Source of the DNA: Shimia abyssi
GTDB taxonomy: Bacteria > Pseudomonadota > Alphaproteobacteria > Rhodobacterales > Rhodobacteraceae
Direction: 5' to 3'
Length of the DNA stretch: 64,000 nt
NCBI RefSeq assembly: GCF_003014475.1
Contig: NZ_PYGJ01000018.1
Location: forward strand, 1 to 64,000
The position numbers and the translations under genes were made by a program. The notes beneath the pieces are model-generated. The model was given only the letters and a program-made list of their open reading frames with translations. It searched no databases and was not told where the DNA came from. Of this stretch, positions 10,320 through 19,740 are shown one piece after another (position 1 is the stretch's first letter; every line of letters starts with the position of its first letter).

Positions 10320-11591
10320 TCACAAGCTTTCGAAGGTGCGTGCCTGTCGCGCCGTCCAGAGCACGGTGATCTCAAACCCGTCATCGCCCTGCTCTTCCGC
10401 CTCAACCAACCCTTCTTTGAACAACCAAGCTCGCTCTTTGCCTTGCGCAAAGCCAAGCTTGATCACGTCGCGGCTCTTTTCCGCCTCAAGCGCTTGGGCG
10501 ATGGCCGCGAACATGTCGTCCAGCCCTTCACCCGAAACAGCAGACACGGCAAATATTTCATCCTCACGCGCCGCGCGCGCCTGCAATCCTTCACGCTTTT
10601 CCGTGTCCAACAGGTCGATCTTGTTCCAGATCTCCAGCTGTTTGGTTCCTTCGCCAACACCCAGCGAGTCAAGGATCGTCATCACATCTTCGGCCTGATG
10701 TTCGCTCTCTGGATGCGCTACATCACGCACATGCAAAATCAGATCCGCCGCCAACACCTCTTCCAGCGTCGCGCGGAACGACGCAACAAGTTCGGTCGGC
10801 AAATCGCTGATAAACCCCACCGTATCCGACAGGATCACCTCGGGGCCATTGGGCAATTGCACCGCGCGCATAGTCGGGTCCAACGTGGCAAACAGCATGT
10901 CTTTGGCCATCACTTCGGCGCCAGTCACCCGGTTGAACAAGGTCGATTTGCCAGCGTTGGTGTATCCCACCAACGCCACAATCGGAAACGGTACCTTGGC
11001 GCGCGCCTTGCGGTGCAATTCGCGCGTCTTCACCACTTTGGCCAACTGTCGCCGCAGCCGCACAAGTTGCTCATCAATTGCGCGTCGGTCAGCCTCGATC
11101 TGGGTCTCACCGGGACCACCAACAAACCCAAGCCCGCCACGCTGACGCTCAAGGTGGGTCCACGCCCGCACCAATCGCGTACGCTGATAGCTCAGCGCGG
11201 CCATCTCGACCTGCAACACACCTTCTCGGGTGCGCGCCCGGTCGCTGAAAATCTCCAAAATCAATCCGGTCCGATCGAGAAGTTTAACCTTCCACGCCTT
11301 TTCAAGATTGCGCTGTTGCACTGGCGTTACCGGCCCGTCAATCAGCACCAGCTCGACCTCATGCGCATGAAACAGCGCCTTCAGCTCTTCGATCTTACCT
11401 GATCCAAACAACATCCCCGGATGCGCGCGCGGCAGTTTCACGATGGTTGATCCAACCACCTCCAGCTCGGGCAATGCATCAGCCAGCGAAATGGCCTCTT
11501 CCAACGCGAAAGAGGCCTCGCGCCGGGTATCGGCGCCGTAAATGTCGGGATGCAGGACCCAGGCTCGGGTGACCCGCGCGTCATGCTCCAT
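10320..11591 (-). CDS. hflX: Ribosome-associated GTPase HflX
   Basis: HflX is a GTPase that splits stalled ribosomes under stress. The 423-residue protein has the N-terminal HflX domain (about 20-200, with the family stretch RGGLGFVGGPGETQIE at 151-166), then the G domain with G1 at 209-216 (GYTNAGKS), G3 DTVGF, and G4 NKID. I chose ATG at 11591, which shares its A with the hfq stop codon (TGATG); a TTG one codon earlier is also possible. The tight junction with hfq shows translational coupling, as in many proteobacteria. Confidence 0.97.
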   Translation of the reverse strand: MEHDARVTRAWVLHPDIYGADTRREASFALEEAISLADALPELEVVGSTIVKLPRAHPGMLFGSGKIEELKALFHAHEVELVLIDGPVTPVQQRNLEKAWKVKLLDRTGLILEIFSDRARTREGVLQVEMAALSYQRTRLVRAWTHLERQRGGLGFVGGPGETQIEADRRAIDEQLVRLRRQLAKVVKTRELHRKARAKVPFPIVALVGYTNAGKSTLFNRVTGAEVMAKDMLFATLDPTMRAVQLPNGPEVILSDTVGFISDLPTELVASFRATLEEVLAADLILHVRDVAHPESEHQAEDVMTILDSLGVGEGTKQLEIWNKIDLLDTEKREGLQARAAREDEIFAVSAVSGEGLDDMFAAIAQALEAEKSRDVIKLGFAQGKERAWLFKEGLVEAEEQGDDGFEITVLWTARQARTFESL

Positions 11592-11830
11592 CAAGAGGCG
11601 TCTTCACCCTCATAAAGGCTGATCGGCTGGGCCGGCATAATGGTCGAGATCGCGTGCTTGTACACAAGCTGGCTCTGACCATCGCGGCGCAGGAGAACAC
11701 AGAAATTGTCAAACCAGGTGATCACACCTTGCAACTTGACCCCGTTGATCAGGAAAATTGTGACCGGAACTTTGGTTTTGCGAACGTGATTAAGAAATGC
11801 GTCTTGAAGATTTTGTCGATCCGAAGCCAT
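11591..11830 (-). CDS. hfq: RNA chaperone Hfq
   Basis: Hfq forms a hexameric ring that pairs small RNAs with their mRNA targets. The 79-residue protein begins [14 protein letters not shown] and has the Sm1 motif ([18 protein letters not shown]) and the Sm2 motif ([12 protein letters not shown]), with the usual short alphaproteobacterial C-terminus. The start at 11830 is preferred to an upstream ATG because it gives the standard Hfq N-terminus and has AAAGG upstream. It overlaps hflX by one base and follows trkH by 126 bases. Confidence 0.98.
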   Translation of the reverse strand: MASDRQNLQDAFLNHVRKTKVPVTIFLINGVKLQGVITWFDNFCVLLRRDGQSQLVYKHAISTIMPAQPISLYEGEDAS

Positions 11831-11956
11831 TTTGATTGCCTTTATTCTTGCTGGGGTCATCGGGAGCGGGCAGCTTTGTTTCCAGAGTATGGAACGCAGC
11901 TTCCAGAGTTTCCAGCGATAATTTCACGGCCCGCGCAAAGCGCAAGCCCAAAAGCA

Positions 11957-13480
11957 TCATTTGTGCCACAAATCCGGTGCCATCAGCGCGATAATGGCCA
12001 AAGTTTCCAGCCTTCCCAACACCATCGCCAGCCCAAGCACTACTTTCTCGGCATTTGCGAGCGATAACAGATCAATCGGCGCATCCGCCGCGACCTGTGT
12101 CAGCGGCCCGGTTGTCGTAAGTGCAGCAATTGCCAGCACCAGCGCCTGTTCAAAGTCACTGCCCAACGCCGCAAGGGCGGTTGTCACCGCTGCCAGCGAA
12201 ATAGCAAACAGCATGAAAAACACCCAAGCCAACACAGCACCCCGGCGGCGAATACGTCGCGACCCAGCCCCCCGGCTGCCAATAACAACCGACGGATGCA
12301 CAAGACGCTCCATCTCCCCCAAACCTTGCAAATACAGCGCATAAACACGCAACAGCTTGACTCCGCCAGCGGTCGTGGCAACACCACCGCCAACAAGCGC
12401 AAGACCCATCAGGATCAAACCCGGCGAATTCAGCCCCGACCAGTCGCGGGCCACATCCCATTCAGAACTCTGAAATCCGGTGGTGGTCAGAAAGCTCAAT
12501 ACTGTGAACAACGCACCCCAAGCCGCGCGCAACGCCGCTAGCGGATCGCGCGTTTCGTTCACGTCAAACGCCCCTACCCAATGGCGCAGAAACAGTCCCG
12601 CCGTAACCAGCAAAACCAGCGTCAACCCCATGCGAAATTCAGGATCCTGAAGCAGGCTGTCGCGCCGCACCGCCCCGGTATCTGCCGAAAAGGTCAAACG
12701 CGATAGTGCAAACAACATGAACAGAAAGATGACCCCCTCACCGGCCAGCCCCGCACCGCCGTTCTCAAGCCCCCCAACCGGGGAAATCCCGCTGGTGGAC
12801 ATGGTCGACATGGCGTGCATCAAGCCCGACAACGGCTGATCGCCCAGGATCATCAGCATCACCCAGATCGCCAGCGTCAGCCCAGCATAGATCGGCACCA
12901 AGACAATGGCCCCGCGCGTCCAACGCTTCATCGGGCTGGCGCGCTGCATCAGCCCTCGGTTGCCGTCAACTTTACCCGGTTCGGCCCTGGTCGTCACCTC
13001 AAAGCCACCCAGCGATAGCGGCGCAAACACGGCTGATGCGGCAATCCACATCATCAAACCACCCATCCAGCCAACAATACCGCGCCACAGATGCAACGCA
13101 GGTGGCAGGCGGTCTGTCTGTTCAAACAACGTTGCCCCGGTTGTCGTCAGGCTCGATACCATCTCGAAATAGGCGTTCAGATAACTGGTGGTTTGTATTG
13201 CTTCATAAAATGGCAAGGCCAAGACCAGCGGCAGAATGGCAAAGGCGCAGAACAGCGTCAGCAAATGGTCGATCGTGCGCGGCGCGCGCACTGTTCCAGA
13301 GATGGCCATGGCGATCAACGTGCTGACAAAAATGACAAAAATAGCGCTGTAAAAGAACATCCGCGCTTCAAAGTGGTCGTCCTGCAGAACCGCCAGAATG
13401 GCTGGCAGGAACATCAGGACACCCGAAATGGCCACCAAATGCAGGAACAGTGGGAATCTGGAAAGATGGGACAGCACCAT
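11957..13480 (-). CDS. trkH: Potassium uptake protein TrkH
   Basis: TrkH is the K+-translocating membrane subunit of the Trk system and works with the cytosolic NAD-binding subunit TrkA. The protein of about 507 residues has roughly ten hydrophobic segments and recognisable selectivity-filter-type loops, such as SSLTTTGATLF, STMSTSGISPVGG, LTTTGFQSS and ALTTTGP. I start at the ATG at 13480 (MVLSHLSRF), one base after the trkA stop codon, instead of a longer frame that would run into trkA. The order trkA-trkH-hfq-hflX next to the ntr genes is typical of Rhodobacterales. Confidence 0.96.
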   Translation of the reverse strand: MVLSHLSRFPLFLHLVAISGVLMFLPAILAVLQDDHFEARMFFYSAIFVIFVSTLIAMAISGTVRAPRTIDHLLTLFCAFAILPLVLALPFYEAIQTTSYLNAYFEMVSSLTTTGATLFEQTDRLPPALHLWRGIVGWMGGLMMWIAASAVFAPLSLGGFEVTTRAEPGKVDGNRGLMQRASPMKRWTRGAIVLVPIYAGLTLAIWVMLMILGDQPLSGLMHAMSTMSTSGISPVGGLENGGAGLAGEGVIFLFMLFALSRLTFSADTGAVRRDSLLQDPEFRMGLTLVLLVTAGLFLRHWVGAFDVNETRDPLAALRAAWGALFTVLSFLTTTGFQSSEWDVARDWSGLNSPGLILMGLALVGGGVATTAGGVKLLRVYALYLQGLGEMERLVHPSVVIGSRGAGSRRIRRRGAVLAWVFFMLFAISLAAVTTALAALGSDFEQALVLAIAALTTTGPLTQVAADAPIDLLSLANAEKVVLGLAMVLGRLETLAIIALMAPDLWHK

Positions 13481-13481
13481 A

Positions 13482-14858
13482 TCAGAAGAAATCGATCGAG
13501 ACCTGCAACAGCCGCTCGACCTCGGGCACGTCGGCCGCCATGCAGAACATGGCAATCACATCGCCTTCGTTGATCCGCGTGCCACCGGTAGGTTTGATCA
13601 CTTCGTCCCGTTTCATAATGGCCCCGATCAGAACACCTTCGGGGAAATCGATATCGCGCACCTGCTGTCCAGCAATAGGCGACGTTGACAAAACTTCGGC
13701 CTCGATAATCTCGGCTTCGGCGTCGCCCACCGAATAGACCCCTCGCACCCGTCCGTGGCGAATATGGCGTAGGATCGAACTCACCGTTGTGGCACGCGGG
13801 TTGATAAAGGCATCAATCCCCAAGGGCGACATCAGCGGTGCCAGCGTCGGGTCATTGATCAGCGCAATCGCTAATGGGCACCCGTTTGACTTGGCCCGGA
13901 CTGAGGCTAGCATATTGGTCTTGTCATCATCGGTAACGGCCAGAATGGCGTCGGCGCGTTCAACCCCTGCCTCAACCAAAAGCGCCGCATCCAGCCCGTC
14001 ACCATTCAAAACAATTGTCCGTTCCAGCGCCTCTGCCGCTTTTTCCGCGGTGGCCCGGTCGCGTTCGATCATCTTCGAGCGCATTTTTCTGGCGCGGCTT
14101 TCCAACCGCTGCGCCACCATCAGCCCGACATTGCCGCCACCGATAATGATAGTACGCTCCTGCTTGCCTTGGGTCTTGCCAAACACTTCCATGGTTCGGC
14201 CCACATCCTCAACAACTGTGAAAACGTAGATCTCATCACCCGCAAACAGCTGATCACCCGGCTCTGGCGCAAACAACGACCCACCCCGGCGCACACCGAC
14301 AACCACCGCGCGCAGCGTAGAAAACAGGTCGGTCAATTGGCGCAGTGGCGTGTTGAGTACCGGACAGTCCTCTTCCAGCAACAGACCCAACATCTGCACC
14401 TTTCCGTCCAGAAACATTTCCGTGTCAAATGCGCGCGGCGCAGACAAACGCTTGAGCGCGGCCTCGGCCACCTCCAATTCTGGCGATATCACCACATCAA
14501 TCGGTAAGTGATCCCGACGATAGAGATCCGAGTAAACAACGTTCAAATAAGATTGGCTGCGCAACCGAGCAATCTTGCGTGGCACTGAAAACACCGAATG
14601 AGCCACCTGACAGGTGACCATATTCACTTCATCTGAATAGGTCGCGGCAATCACCATATCGGCATCCCGTGCACCGGCACGATCCAGCACGTCCGGATAA
14701 CTTGCGAAACCTGCTATGCCCTGCACATCCAGCGTATCTGTTGCCCGACGCACCAACTCCGGGTTGTTGTCCACAACCGTCACATCGTTGTTTTCACCAG
14801 AAAGATGTCGTGCAATTTGCCACCCGACCTGACCGGCGCCACAGATAATCACTTTCAT
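13482..14858 (-). CDS. trkA: Trk potassium uptake NAD-binding protein TrkA
   Basis: TrkA is the peripheral regulatory subunit that gates TrkH in response to nucleotides. The 458-residue protein has two RCK units: the first Rossmann motif MKVIICGAGQVGWQIA begins at residue 1 and the second (IIIGGGNVGLMVAQ) lies near 235. Each is followed by an RCK-C domain. The ATG at 14858 gives the standard N-terminus and has AAGGGGCAAGG upstream. The next minus-strand gene upstream would be ntrX, but two plus-strand lipoprotein genes separate them, so trkA must have its own promoter within 14859-15018. Confidence 0.97.
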   Translation of the reverse strand: MKVIICGAGQVGWQIARHLSGENNDVTVVDNNPELVRRATDTLDVQGIAGFASYPDVLDRAGARDADMVIAATYSDEVNMVTCQVAHSVFSVPRKIARLRSQSYLNVVYSDLYRRDHLPIDVVISPELEVAEAALKRLSAPRAFDTEMFLDGKVQMLGLLLEEDCPVLNTPLRQLTDLFSTLRAVVVGVRRGGSLFAPEPGDQLFAGDEIYVFTVVEDVGRTMEVFGKTQGKQERTIIIGGGNVGLMVAQRLESRARKMRSKMIERDRATAEKAAEALERTIVLNGDGLDAALLVEAGVERADAILAVTDDDKTNMLASVRAKSNGCPLAIALINDPTLAPLMSPLGIDAFINPRATTVSSILRHIRHGRVRGVYSVGDAEAEIIEAEVLSTSPIAGQQVRDIDFPEGVLIGAIMKRDEVIKPTGGTRINEGDVIAMFCMAADVPEVERLLQVSIDFF

Positions 14859-15018
14859 ACCTTGCCCCTTTGGCCGTGTTACGTCTCTTAGAGAACGCTC
14901 TGCGCTCCGTCGACGGTTTCCAAAGGCATGCCAGAACGGTTCGCCAAGGTCAAATGCAAGCATTGACCCGCCCCCCGCAGATGCGGTTTGATCATAAACG
15001 TTAACAAGGAATATCCAA

Positions 15019-15483
15019 TTGCCGGGATTCGCACGACTATTTGTCACCATCACCGCTTGCGCAGTCGCATTGACCGCGTGTGCGCCCACACATTTTTCGG
15101 GCTTTGTTAACCCCGGCACCAATGTCGATACAGTGAACCGGGACACCGCTGAATGCGATGTCGAGGCAAACACCCTGTTTCCGGCGGCGGTGTTCACCTC
15201 AACAAGTTATGGCGGTGGATACGGCTACTCACCCGGATACTGGGGCGGCTGGGGCAGCACCGTGACCGCGCGTGACGTGAACGCGGGAATGCGCAACAAC
15301 CACCGCACCCAATGCATGGCATTGCGTGGCTACCAACCATATTCATTCCCAATTTGCACACAAGAGCAACTTGCTGGACGCTCTTACGCGCCGCTTTCAA
15401 AGTCTCCAACCCCTGGCCCAACGATTTGTGTGGTTACATCACCAAATGGCAACATGCTTATCGATTTGAGCAAACCCATCTAG
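15019..15483 (+). CDS. Unknown lipoprotein with four spaced cysteines (first of a tandem pair)
   Basis: A 154-residue predicted lipoprotein whose signal peptide ends in ALTAC (Cys21). After the anchor there are Cys46, Cys99, Cys113 and Cys137, and a Gly/Tyr-rich stretch (SYGGGYGYSPGYWGGWG, 63-79). Its C-terminal half is clearly homologous to the next gene's product: Cys99-Cys113-Cys137 spacing is 14 and 24 in both, and both end with ...TIC.V...LIDLSKP. I do not recognise the family; two disulfides in the periplasm are plausible. The start is TTG, with AAGGA upstream. The gene opposes the surrounding ntr and trk genes. Confidence 0.8.
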   Translation: MPGFARLFVTITACAVALTACAPTHFSGFVNPGTNVDTVNRDTAECDVEANTLFPAAVFTSTSYGGGYGYSPGYWGGWGSTVTARDVNAGMRNNHRTQCMALRGYQPYSFPICTQEQLAGRSYAPLSKSPTPGPTICVVTSPNGNMLIDLSKPI

Positions 15484-15498
15484 TGCGAGGTTTCTGAC

Positions 15499-15933
15499 AT
15501 GAAGAAAACTGTATTCTTTCTCACCACCCTCGCCGTGCTCACCGGGTGCGAATACACTCCAATGTATAAAGAGGGCGCAACCCCACAGGAAACCAACGTC
15601 ACTCAGGCGCAATGCAATACGTTTGCCGCCAATACCGTGCCGCCGCATATCGTGACCGACTGGTATCCGATCTATGGCGCGAATGGGCAGGTTATAGGCA
15701 GCCGCCCGGAAACATATGACATAAACGAAGGGCGTCGTCACACAGCAGTGAAAAACTGCATGCAGGAACAAGGGTTTACCCGCGCCTCGATACCATATTG
15801 CCCAAAGGATGCGCTGGAAACCAACGAATATCGCCCGCTTCCAAAATCACCGCCTTTGACAGACACAATCTGTGCCGTGCGTCAATCCGATGGCAGCCGC
15901 GTTCTGATCGATCTCAGCAAACCGGTGAACTAG
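15499..15933 (+). CDS. Unknown lipoprotein with four spaced cysteines (second of a tandem pair)
   Basis: A 144-residue paralogue of the preceding protein, 15 bases downstream. The lipobox is LTGC (Cys17), followed by Cys39, Cys87, Cys101 and Cys125. The last three have the same spacing (14, 24) as in its neighbour, and both share AxC....AN around the first cysteine and KSP...TIC.V...LIDLSKP at the C-terminus. It lacks the Gly/Tyr-rich insert. The pair probably arose by tandem duplication and is probably one transcript. The 3' end faces ntrX with a hairpin in the 19-base gap. Function unknown. Confidence 0.82.
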   Translation: MKKTVFFLTTLAVLTGCEYTPMYKEGATPQETNVTQAQCNTFAANTVPPHIVTDWYPIYGANGQVIGSRPETYDINEGRRHTAVKNCMQEQGFTRASIPYCPKDALETNEYRPLPKSPPLTDTICAVRQSDGSRVLIDLSKPVN

Positions 15934-15951
15934 CGCTCTCTAAACGAGCGC
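15933..15951. terminator. Hairpin between the lipoprotein pair and ntrX
   Basis: GCGCTC and GAGCGC pair around a seven-base loop in the gap between two convergent stop codons. There is no T-run, so it may be a weak bidirectional terminator or an mRNA 3'-end stabiliser. Confidence 0.4.
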
Positions 15952-15952
15952 A

Positions 15953-17377
15953 TTATCCGGCTTCGGTTTCGCTCTCGGCTTCACCGTCAGACACATGAGC
16001 CACCCGCGCGCCTGCCTTGTTCGAGGTCACAACTCCAAGTGACTTAAGCTTACGGTGCAGTGCGCTGCGTTCCATGCCGACAAAATTCGCCGTCCGGCTG
16101 ATATTCCCGCCAAACCGGTTTATTTGCGTCAGCAGATATTCCCTTTCAAACGCCTCGCGCGCCTCGCGCAGTGGCAAGGTCGCCAATGCACCCGACAGCA
16201 CAACCCTGTCCTCTTCTTGCGTGCCTTCGCTTTCGCTTGGCAATTCCTTGGCTTCGATTTCATCGTTACCTTCGCCCAGGATCAGCACCCGTTCGACCAG
16301 GTTTTTCAATTGACGTACATTTCCTGGCCACACCATGGTCTGCATCAATGCGATGGCCTCTTCGCTCAACGTGCGCTTGGGCAAGCCCTGCGCCTCATGC
16401 AAAGCATCAATGAAATGCGCCGCCAACATGGGAATATCCTCACGGCGCTCTTCTAGTGATGGCACCGGAATCGGGACAACATTCAGACGATGATACAACT
16501 CTTCGCGCAGGCGTCCGGCCTCTATTTCGCTCTGTAACTCGCGGTTGGTTGATGAAATCACACGCAGATCCACACGCACTTTGTCGCTGCCGCCGACCCG
16601 CACAAACTGCTGATCCACCAGCACCCGCAAGATTTTCGACTGTGTAGCCAGCGGCATGTCCGCGACCTCATCGAAATAGATCACCCCGCCATTGGCCTGC
16701 TCCAACAGCCCCGGCTCGACCCCGCGCTCAGACCCTTCGCGACCAAACAACATTTCTTCGACACGTTCGGGATCCATTCCGGCGCAATTGACTGTGATAA
16801 ACGGTGCCGACGCTCGGTTGGAATTTGTATGGATAAAACGCGCCGCCATATCCTTGCCAGCACCTGCTGGCCCGGTCAGCATCACCCGGCCGTTGGATTT
16901 CGTCACCTTATCCAACTGGCTGGTCAAAGCGCGAAACGCCGCGCTCTCTCCAACCATCTCGGAGGGTGTTCCCTCTTGCCGCTTCAACTCGGTGTTTTCA
17001 CGGCGCAACCGCGATGTCTCCATCGCGCGTCGGATCACCACCAGCAACTGGTCAATGTTAAAGGGTTTTTCGATAAAATCGTATGCCCCTTGCTTAATCG
17101 CAGCAACCGCAATTTCGATATTGCCATGGCCCGAAATGATCACCACAGGCACCTCAGGGTAATCCCGTTTTGCAGCCTTAAGAATGTCGATCCCATCCAT
17201 ATTGCTGTCTTTCAGCCAGATATCGAGGATTAGCAACGCAGGCTGTTCCGCCGCAATTTCCGCCATCGCGTCATCCGAATTGCCTGCTAGACGTGTACTG
17301 TACCCTTCATCCTGCAAAATATCCGAGATCAACTCGCGGATATCGCGCTCATCGTCAACAATCAGAATATCACTCAT
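15953..17377 (-). CDS. ntrX: Nitrogen assimilation response regulator NtrX
   Basis: NtrX is the response regulator partnered with NtrY. The 474-residue protein has a receiver domain with phospho-acceptor Asp52 (LLILDIWLKD), an AAA+ domain with Walker A at 169-176 (GPAGAGKD) and Walker B VIYFDEVAD, and a C-terminal Fis-type helix-turn-helix (GGNISRTANFVGMERSALHRK). The L1 loop that carries GAFTGA in sigma-54 activators is not there: the sequence goes LFGREGSERGVEPGLLEQA. Its start overlaps the ntrY stop codon by four bases. In Rhodobacterales NtrYX is linked to redox and nitrogen-oxide responses, which I infer only by homology. Confidence 0.97.
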   Translation of the reverse strand: MSDILIVDDERDIRELISDILQDEGYSTRLAGNSDDAMAEIAAEQPALLILDIWLKDSNMDGIDILKAAKRDYPEVPVVIISGHGNIEIAVAAIKQGAYDFIEKPFNIDQLLVVIRRAMETSRLRRENTELKRQEGTPSEMVGESAAFRALTSQLDKVTKSNGRVMLTGPAGAGKDMAARFIHTNSNRASAPFITVNCAGMDPERVEEMLFGREGSERGVEPGLLEQANGGVIYFDEVADMPLATQSKILRVLVDQQFVRVGGSDKVRVDLRVISSTNRELQSEIEAGRLREELYHRLNVVPIPVPSLEERREDIPMLAAHFIDALHEAQGLPKRTLSEEAIALMQTMVWPGNVRQLKNLVERVLILGEGNDEIEAKELPSESEGTQEEDRVVLSGALATLPLREAREAFEREYLLTQINRFGGNISRTANFVGMERSALHRKLKSLGVVTSNKAGARVAHVSDGEAESETEAG

Positions 17378-19641
17378 AAGACCTCACCTTTTTCTTTCAC
17401 TTCGCCTGCGCCGCTAGGGGTCCGGTTTGCCAACGGCAAACGGATCTCCGCCAGTGCACCGGCATGGGTATTTCCATCAAAAATCGGCGCATCCAACAGG
17501 GTCAGCGTTCCGCCATGCTCTTCGATGATTTTCTTGACGATCGGCAGGCCCAGTCCGGTACCCTTTTCACGCGTCGTCACATAGGGCTCAAACAACCGCG
17601 CACGATCTTCGGGCAAACCAATCCCGTTATCTGCAATCCGAATGAACACTTGATCATCCTCCAGCGTGCAGGACACATCTATCTGCGGGACCAGCCCTTC
17701 CGGAGCGCCTTTTTCCTGAAGTGTTTCAATGGCTTCTCCCGCATTCTTGATCAAGTTTGTCAACGCCTGAGAAATCATCGTGCCGTCAAGATCCGCGTGA
17801 ATCGGCCCTGCCGCAATGTCCTTTTTGAACATCACGTCCGGCTGTCCGGATTCTTGCAACAACACCACCCCGTTCAGCAATTCAATCACATCAATGGTCT
17901 TACGTTCCGGCTCAGGCATCCGTGCAAACTTGGAAAACTCGTCCACGATCCGACGCAGATCATTGGTCTGGCGCACGATCACATCCGTCATCTGCTCCAG
18001 CGTTTCGCTATCCTCGCCCAGCTTGCTTGAGAATTTGCGCCGAATGCGTTCTGCAGACAGCTGAATTGGGGTCAGCGGGTTTTTGATCTCATGGGCAATA
18101 CGGCGTGCCACGTCGCCCCATGCAGCCATGCGCTGTGCCGTCACAAGGTTGGTCACATCGTCAAAGGCAACCACGTACCCCTCCAGCGATCCATCGTCGC
18201 GCCGCCTGGTGGACATGCGCACCAACAAGTTCTCCAGCTTACCGGCCCGTGTGGCCTTGATCTCTTCCTGCGCCACCTCACGCCCGCTCGTTTTTAGTTC
18301 TTCGAACATCGCGCCAAATTCCGGCACCGCCACGCTCAGCGCCAGCGTCTGCCGGTCATCCGACCACCCCAGCAGCCGCTCTGCAGACCGGTTCACAAAG
18401 GCCACACGCCCCTCGCTGTCCAGCCCGACAACACCCGAGGTCACAGAGCTCAAAACAGAATCAAACATGCGTCGGCGTCGTTCGATCTGGCGGTTGTTGT
18501 CCAAGAGTGCGTCACGCTGCCCCTTAAGCTGACGTGTCATCTGGTTAAAATAACGCCCCAGCATGGCGATCTCGTCGTCGCCATCCTCTTCCAGAACCTG
18601 CACATCCAGATCACCCGCACCAACCCGCTGTGCAGCACCCGTCAGGCGACCGACAGGTCGCGACAATCGCTCAGCAAACCACATGCCCATCCAGATCGCC
18701 GCCAAGATCAGGATGACCGCAAACCCAAGATAGATAAGGCCAAACTCAAACAGCATCCGCCCGCGTTCACTCTCAAGCTGATAATAGAGCTGCGAGGTTT
18801 CGCGTGTTTCATCCAACAGCGTAAAAATTTCGGCATCCACATCGCGGCTGACGTAAAGAAACCGATCCACAAACGCATCCAGCCGCACCAGCGCGCGCAG
18901 CTCGCTATTCTCAAGGTCGCGAATAATCGCAATGCCTTCGTTGATCGCGGTCTCAAAATCCTCTGGCTCGGGCTGTTCAAAATAAAACAGATATGATCCA
19001 TCACCTCGCGCCCGGATTTCTCCGGTGCCATCGATCACATAGGCCAGCTTCAGACCCCGCTGAATCTGGCTCTGACCGCTGGCCAGCACCACGCGAATAT
19101 CGCCTTCATTCATGAAAAACGAGGCCCGCCGATTGCCGTCCAGAAAATCCGCCAACGCGCGAGCGTCAATCTCAAGCCCGTCGACATGCTCGCTCTCATA
19201 CGCTTGTGCCGCCGCCAGCGAATTGCCGATCACCTGCCGGACACGTTCACTAAACCAGCCCTCAAGCCCGATGTTCACCGTCAAAACCGCAAATACGGCC
19301 ACCGTCACCGTCGGCACCAGCGCAAGCGCGGCAAAGGCCCCGGTCAAACGCATATGCAGCCGCGACCCGGCCGAGCGTGCGCGGCGCGACGCGACCATGC
19401 GCGCCACTCGGTTCAACACCAGCGCGGCAACGGCCAGAACGTACACCAGATCTGTCAGCAGGATGGCTCGAAGTGCATCAGAACTGGCGCCTTGCCCAAA
19501 CGGGCCAAGAATAAGATACGTGCTCAGCGCCAAAACCGGACCCAGGACAATCAAGCCCCAAGTCGCGACATTCTGGACACGCCTCTGACGTCGCAGACGC
19601 CTAAATCTGGCCCAAGAACTGGTCTCCGCCCGGCTTGCCAC
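17374..19641 (-). CDS. ntrY: Sensor histidine kinase NtrY
   Basis: NtrY is the membrane sensor kinase for NtrX. The 755-residue protein has several N-terminal membrane segments (about 27-46, 60-78, 100-123), a periplasmic region of roughly 175 residues, another membrane segment at 300-320, HAMP (about 322-375), PAS (about 390-500), and the kinase core with phospho-accepting His517 in [13 protein letters not shown]. The N, G1 and G2 boxes follow (NLIKNAGEAIE, DNGIGLP, KGTGLGLPIVKKI). The apparent start is GTG at 19641 with only a weak ribosome-binding site. ntrC lies 99 bases upstream, with hairpins in the gap. Confidence 0.96.
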   Translation of the reverse strand: MASRAETSSWARFRRLRRQRRVQNVATWGLIVLGPVLALSTYLILGPFGQGASSDALRAILLTDLVYVLAVAALVLNRVARMVASRRARSAGSRLHMRLTGAFAALALVPTVTVAVFAVLTVNIGLEGWFSERVRQVIGNSLAAAQAYESEHVDGLEIDARALADFLDGNRRASFFMNEGDIRVVLASGQSQIQRGLKLAYVIDGTGEIRARGDGSYLFYFEQPEPEDFETAINEGIAIIRDLENSELRALVRLDAFVDRFLYVSRDVDAEIFTLLDETRETSQLYYQLESERGRMLFEFGLIYLGFAVILILAAIWMGMWFAERLSRPVGRLTGAAQRVGAGDLDVQVLEEDGDDEIAMLGRYFNQMTRQLKGQRDALLDNNRQIERRRRMFDSVLSSVTSGVVGLDSEGRVAFVNRSAERLLGWSDDRQTLALSVAVPEFGAMFEELKTSGREVAQEEIKATRAGKLENLLVRMSTRRRDDGSLEGYVVAFDDVTNLVTAQRMAAWGDVARRIAHEIKNPLTPIQLSAERIRRKFSSKLGEDSETLEQMTDVIVRQTNDLRRIVDEFSKFARMPEPERKTIDVIELLNGVVLLQESGQPDVMFKKDIAAGPIHADLDGTMISQALTNLIKNAGEAIETLQEKGAPEGLVPQIDVSCTLEDDQVFIRIADNGIGLPEDRARLFEPYVTTREKGTGLGLPIVKKIIEEHGGTLTLLDAPIFDGNTHAGALAEIRLPLANRTPSGAGEVKEKGEVL

Positions 19642-19663
19642 CCGACACCCTCAACTGATTTTG

Positions 19664-19679
19664 TGTCGCTTACGCGACA
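19664..19679. other. Intercistronic hairpin between ntrC and ntrY
   Basis: TGTCGC and GCGACA form a perfect stem around TTAC in the 99-base ntrC-ntrY gap. A second short dyad, GGCC-TTGC-GGCC, lies about 35 bases away on the ntrC side. They could be RNA processing or partial termination sites that set different levels of NtrC and NtrY. Confidence 0.4.
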
Positions 19680-19740
19680 TACCGCCATATTTTGTGATCT
19701 TCGGGCCTTGCGGCCTTTGTGTCACTGTTATGTGGCGTTT

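Noticed and set aside
10182..11402. A 406-codon plus-strand frame opposite hflX
   Set aside because: It runs antisense to the whole HflX GTPase frame, has His/Arg-rich low-information composition, and lacks any recognisable domain.
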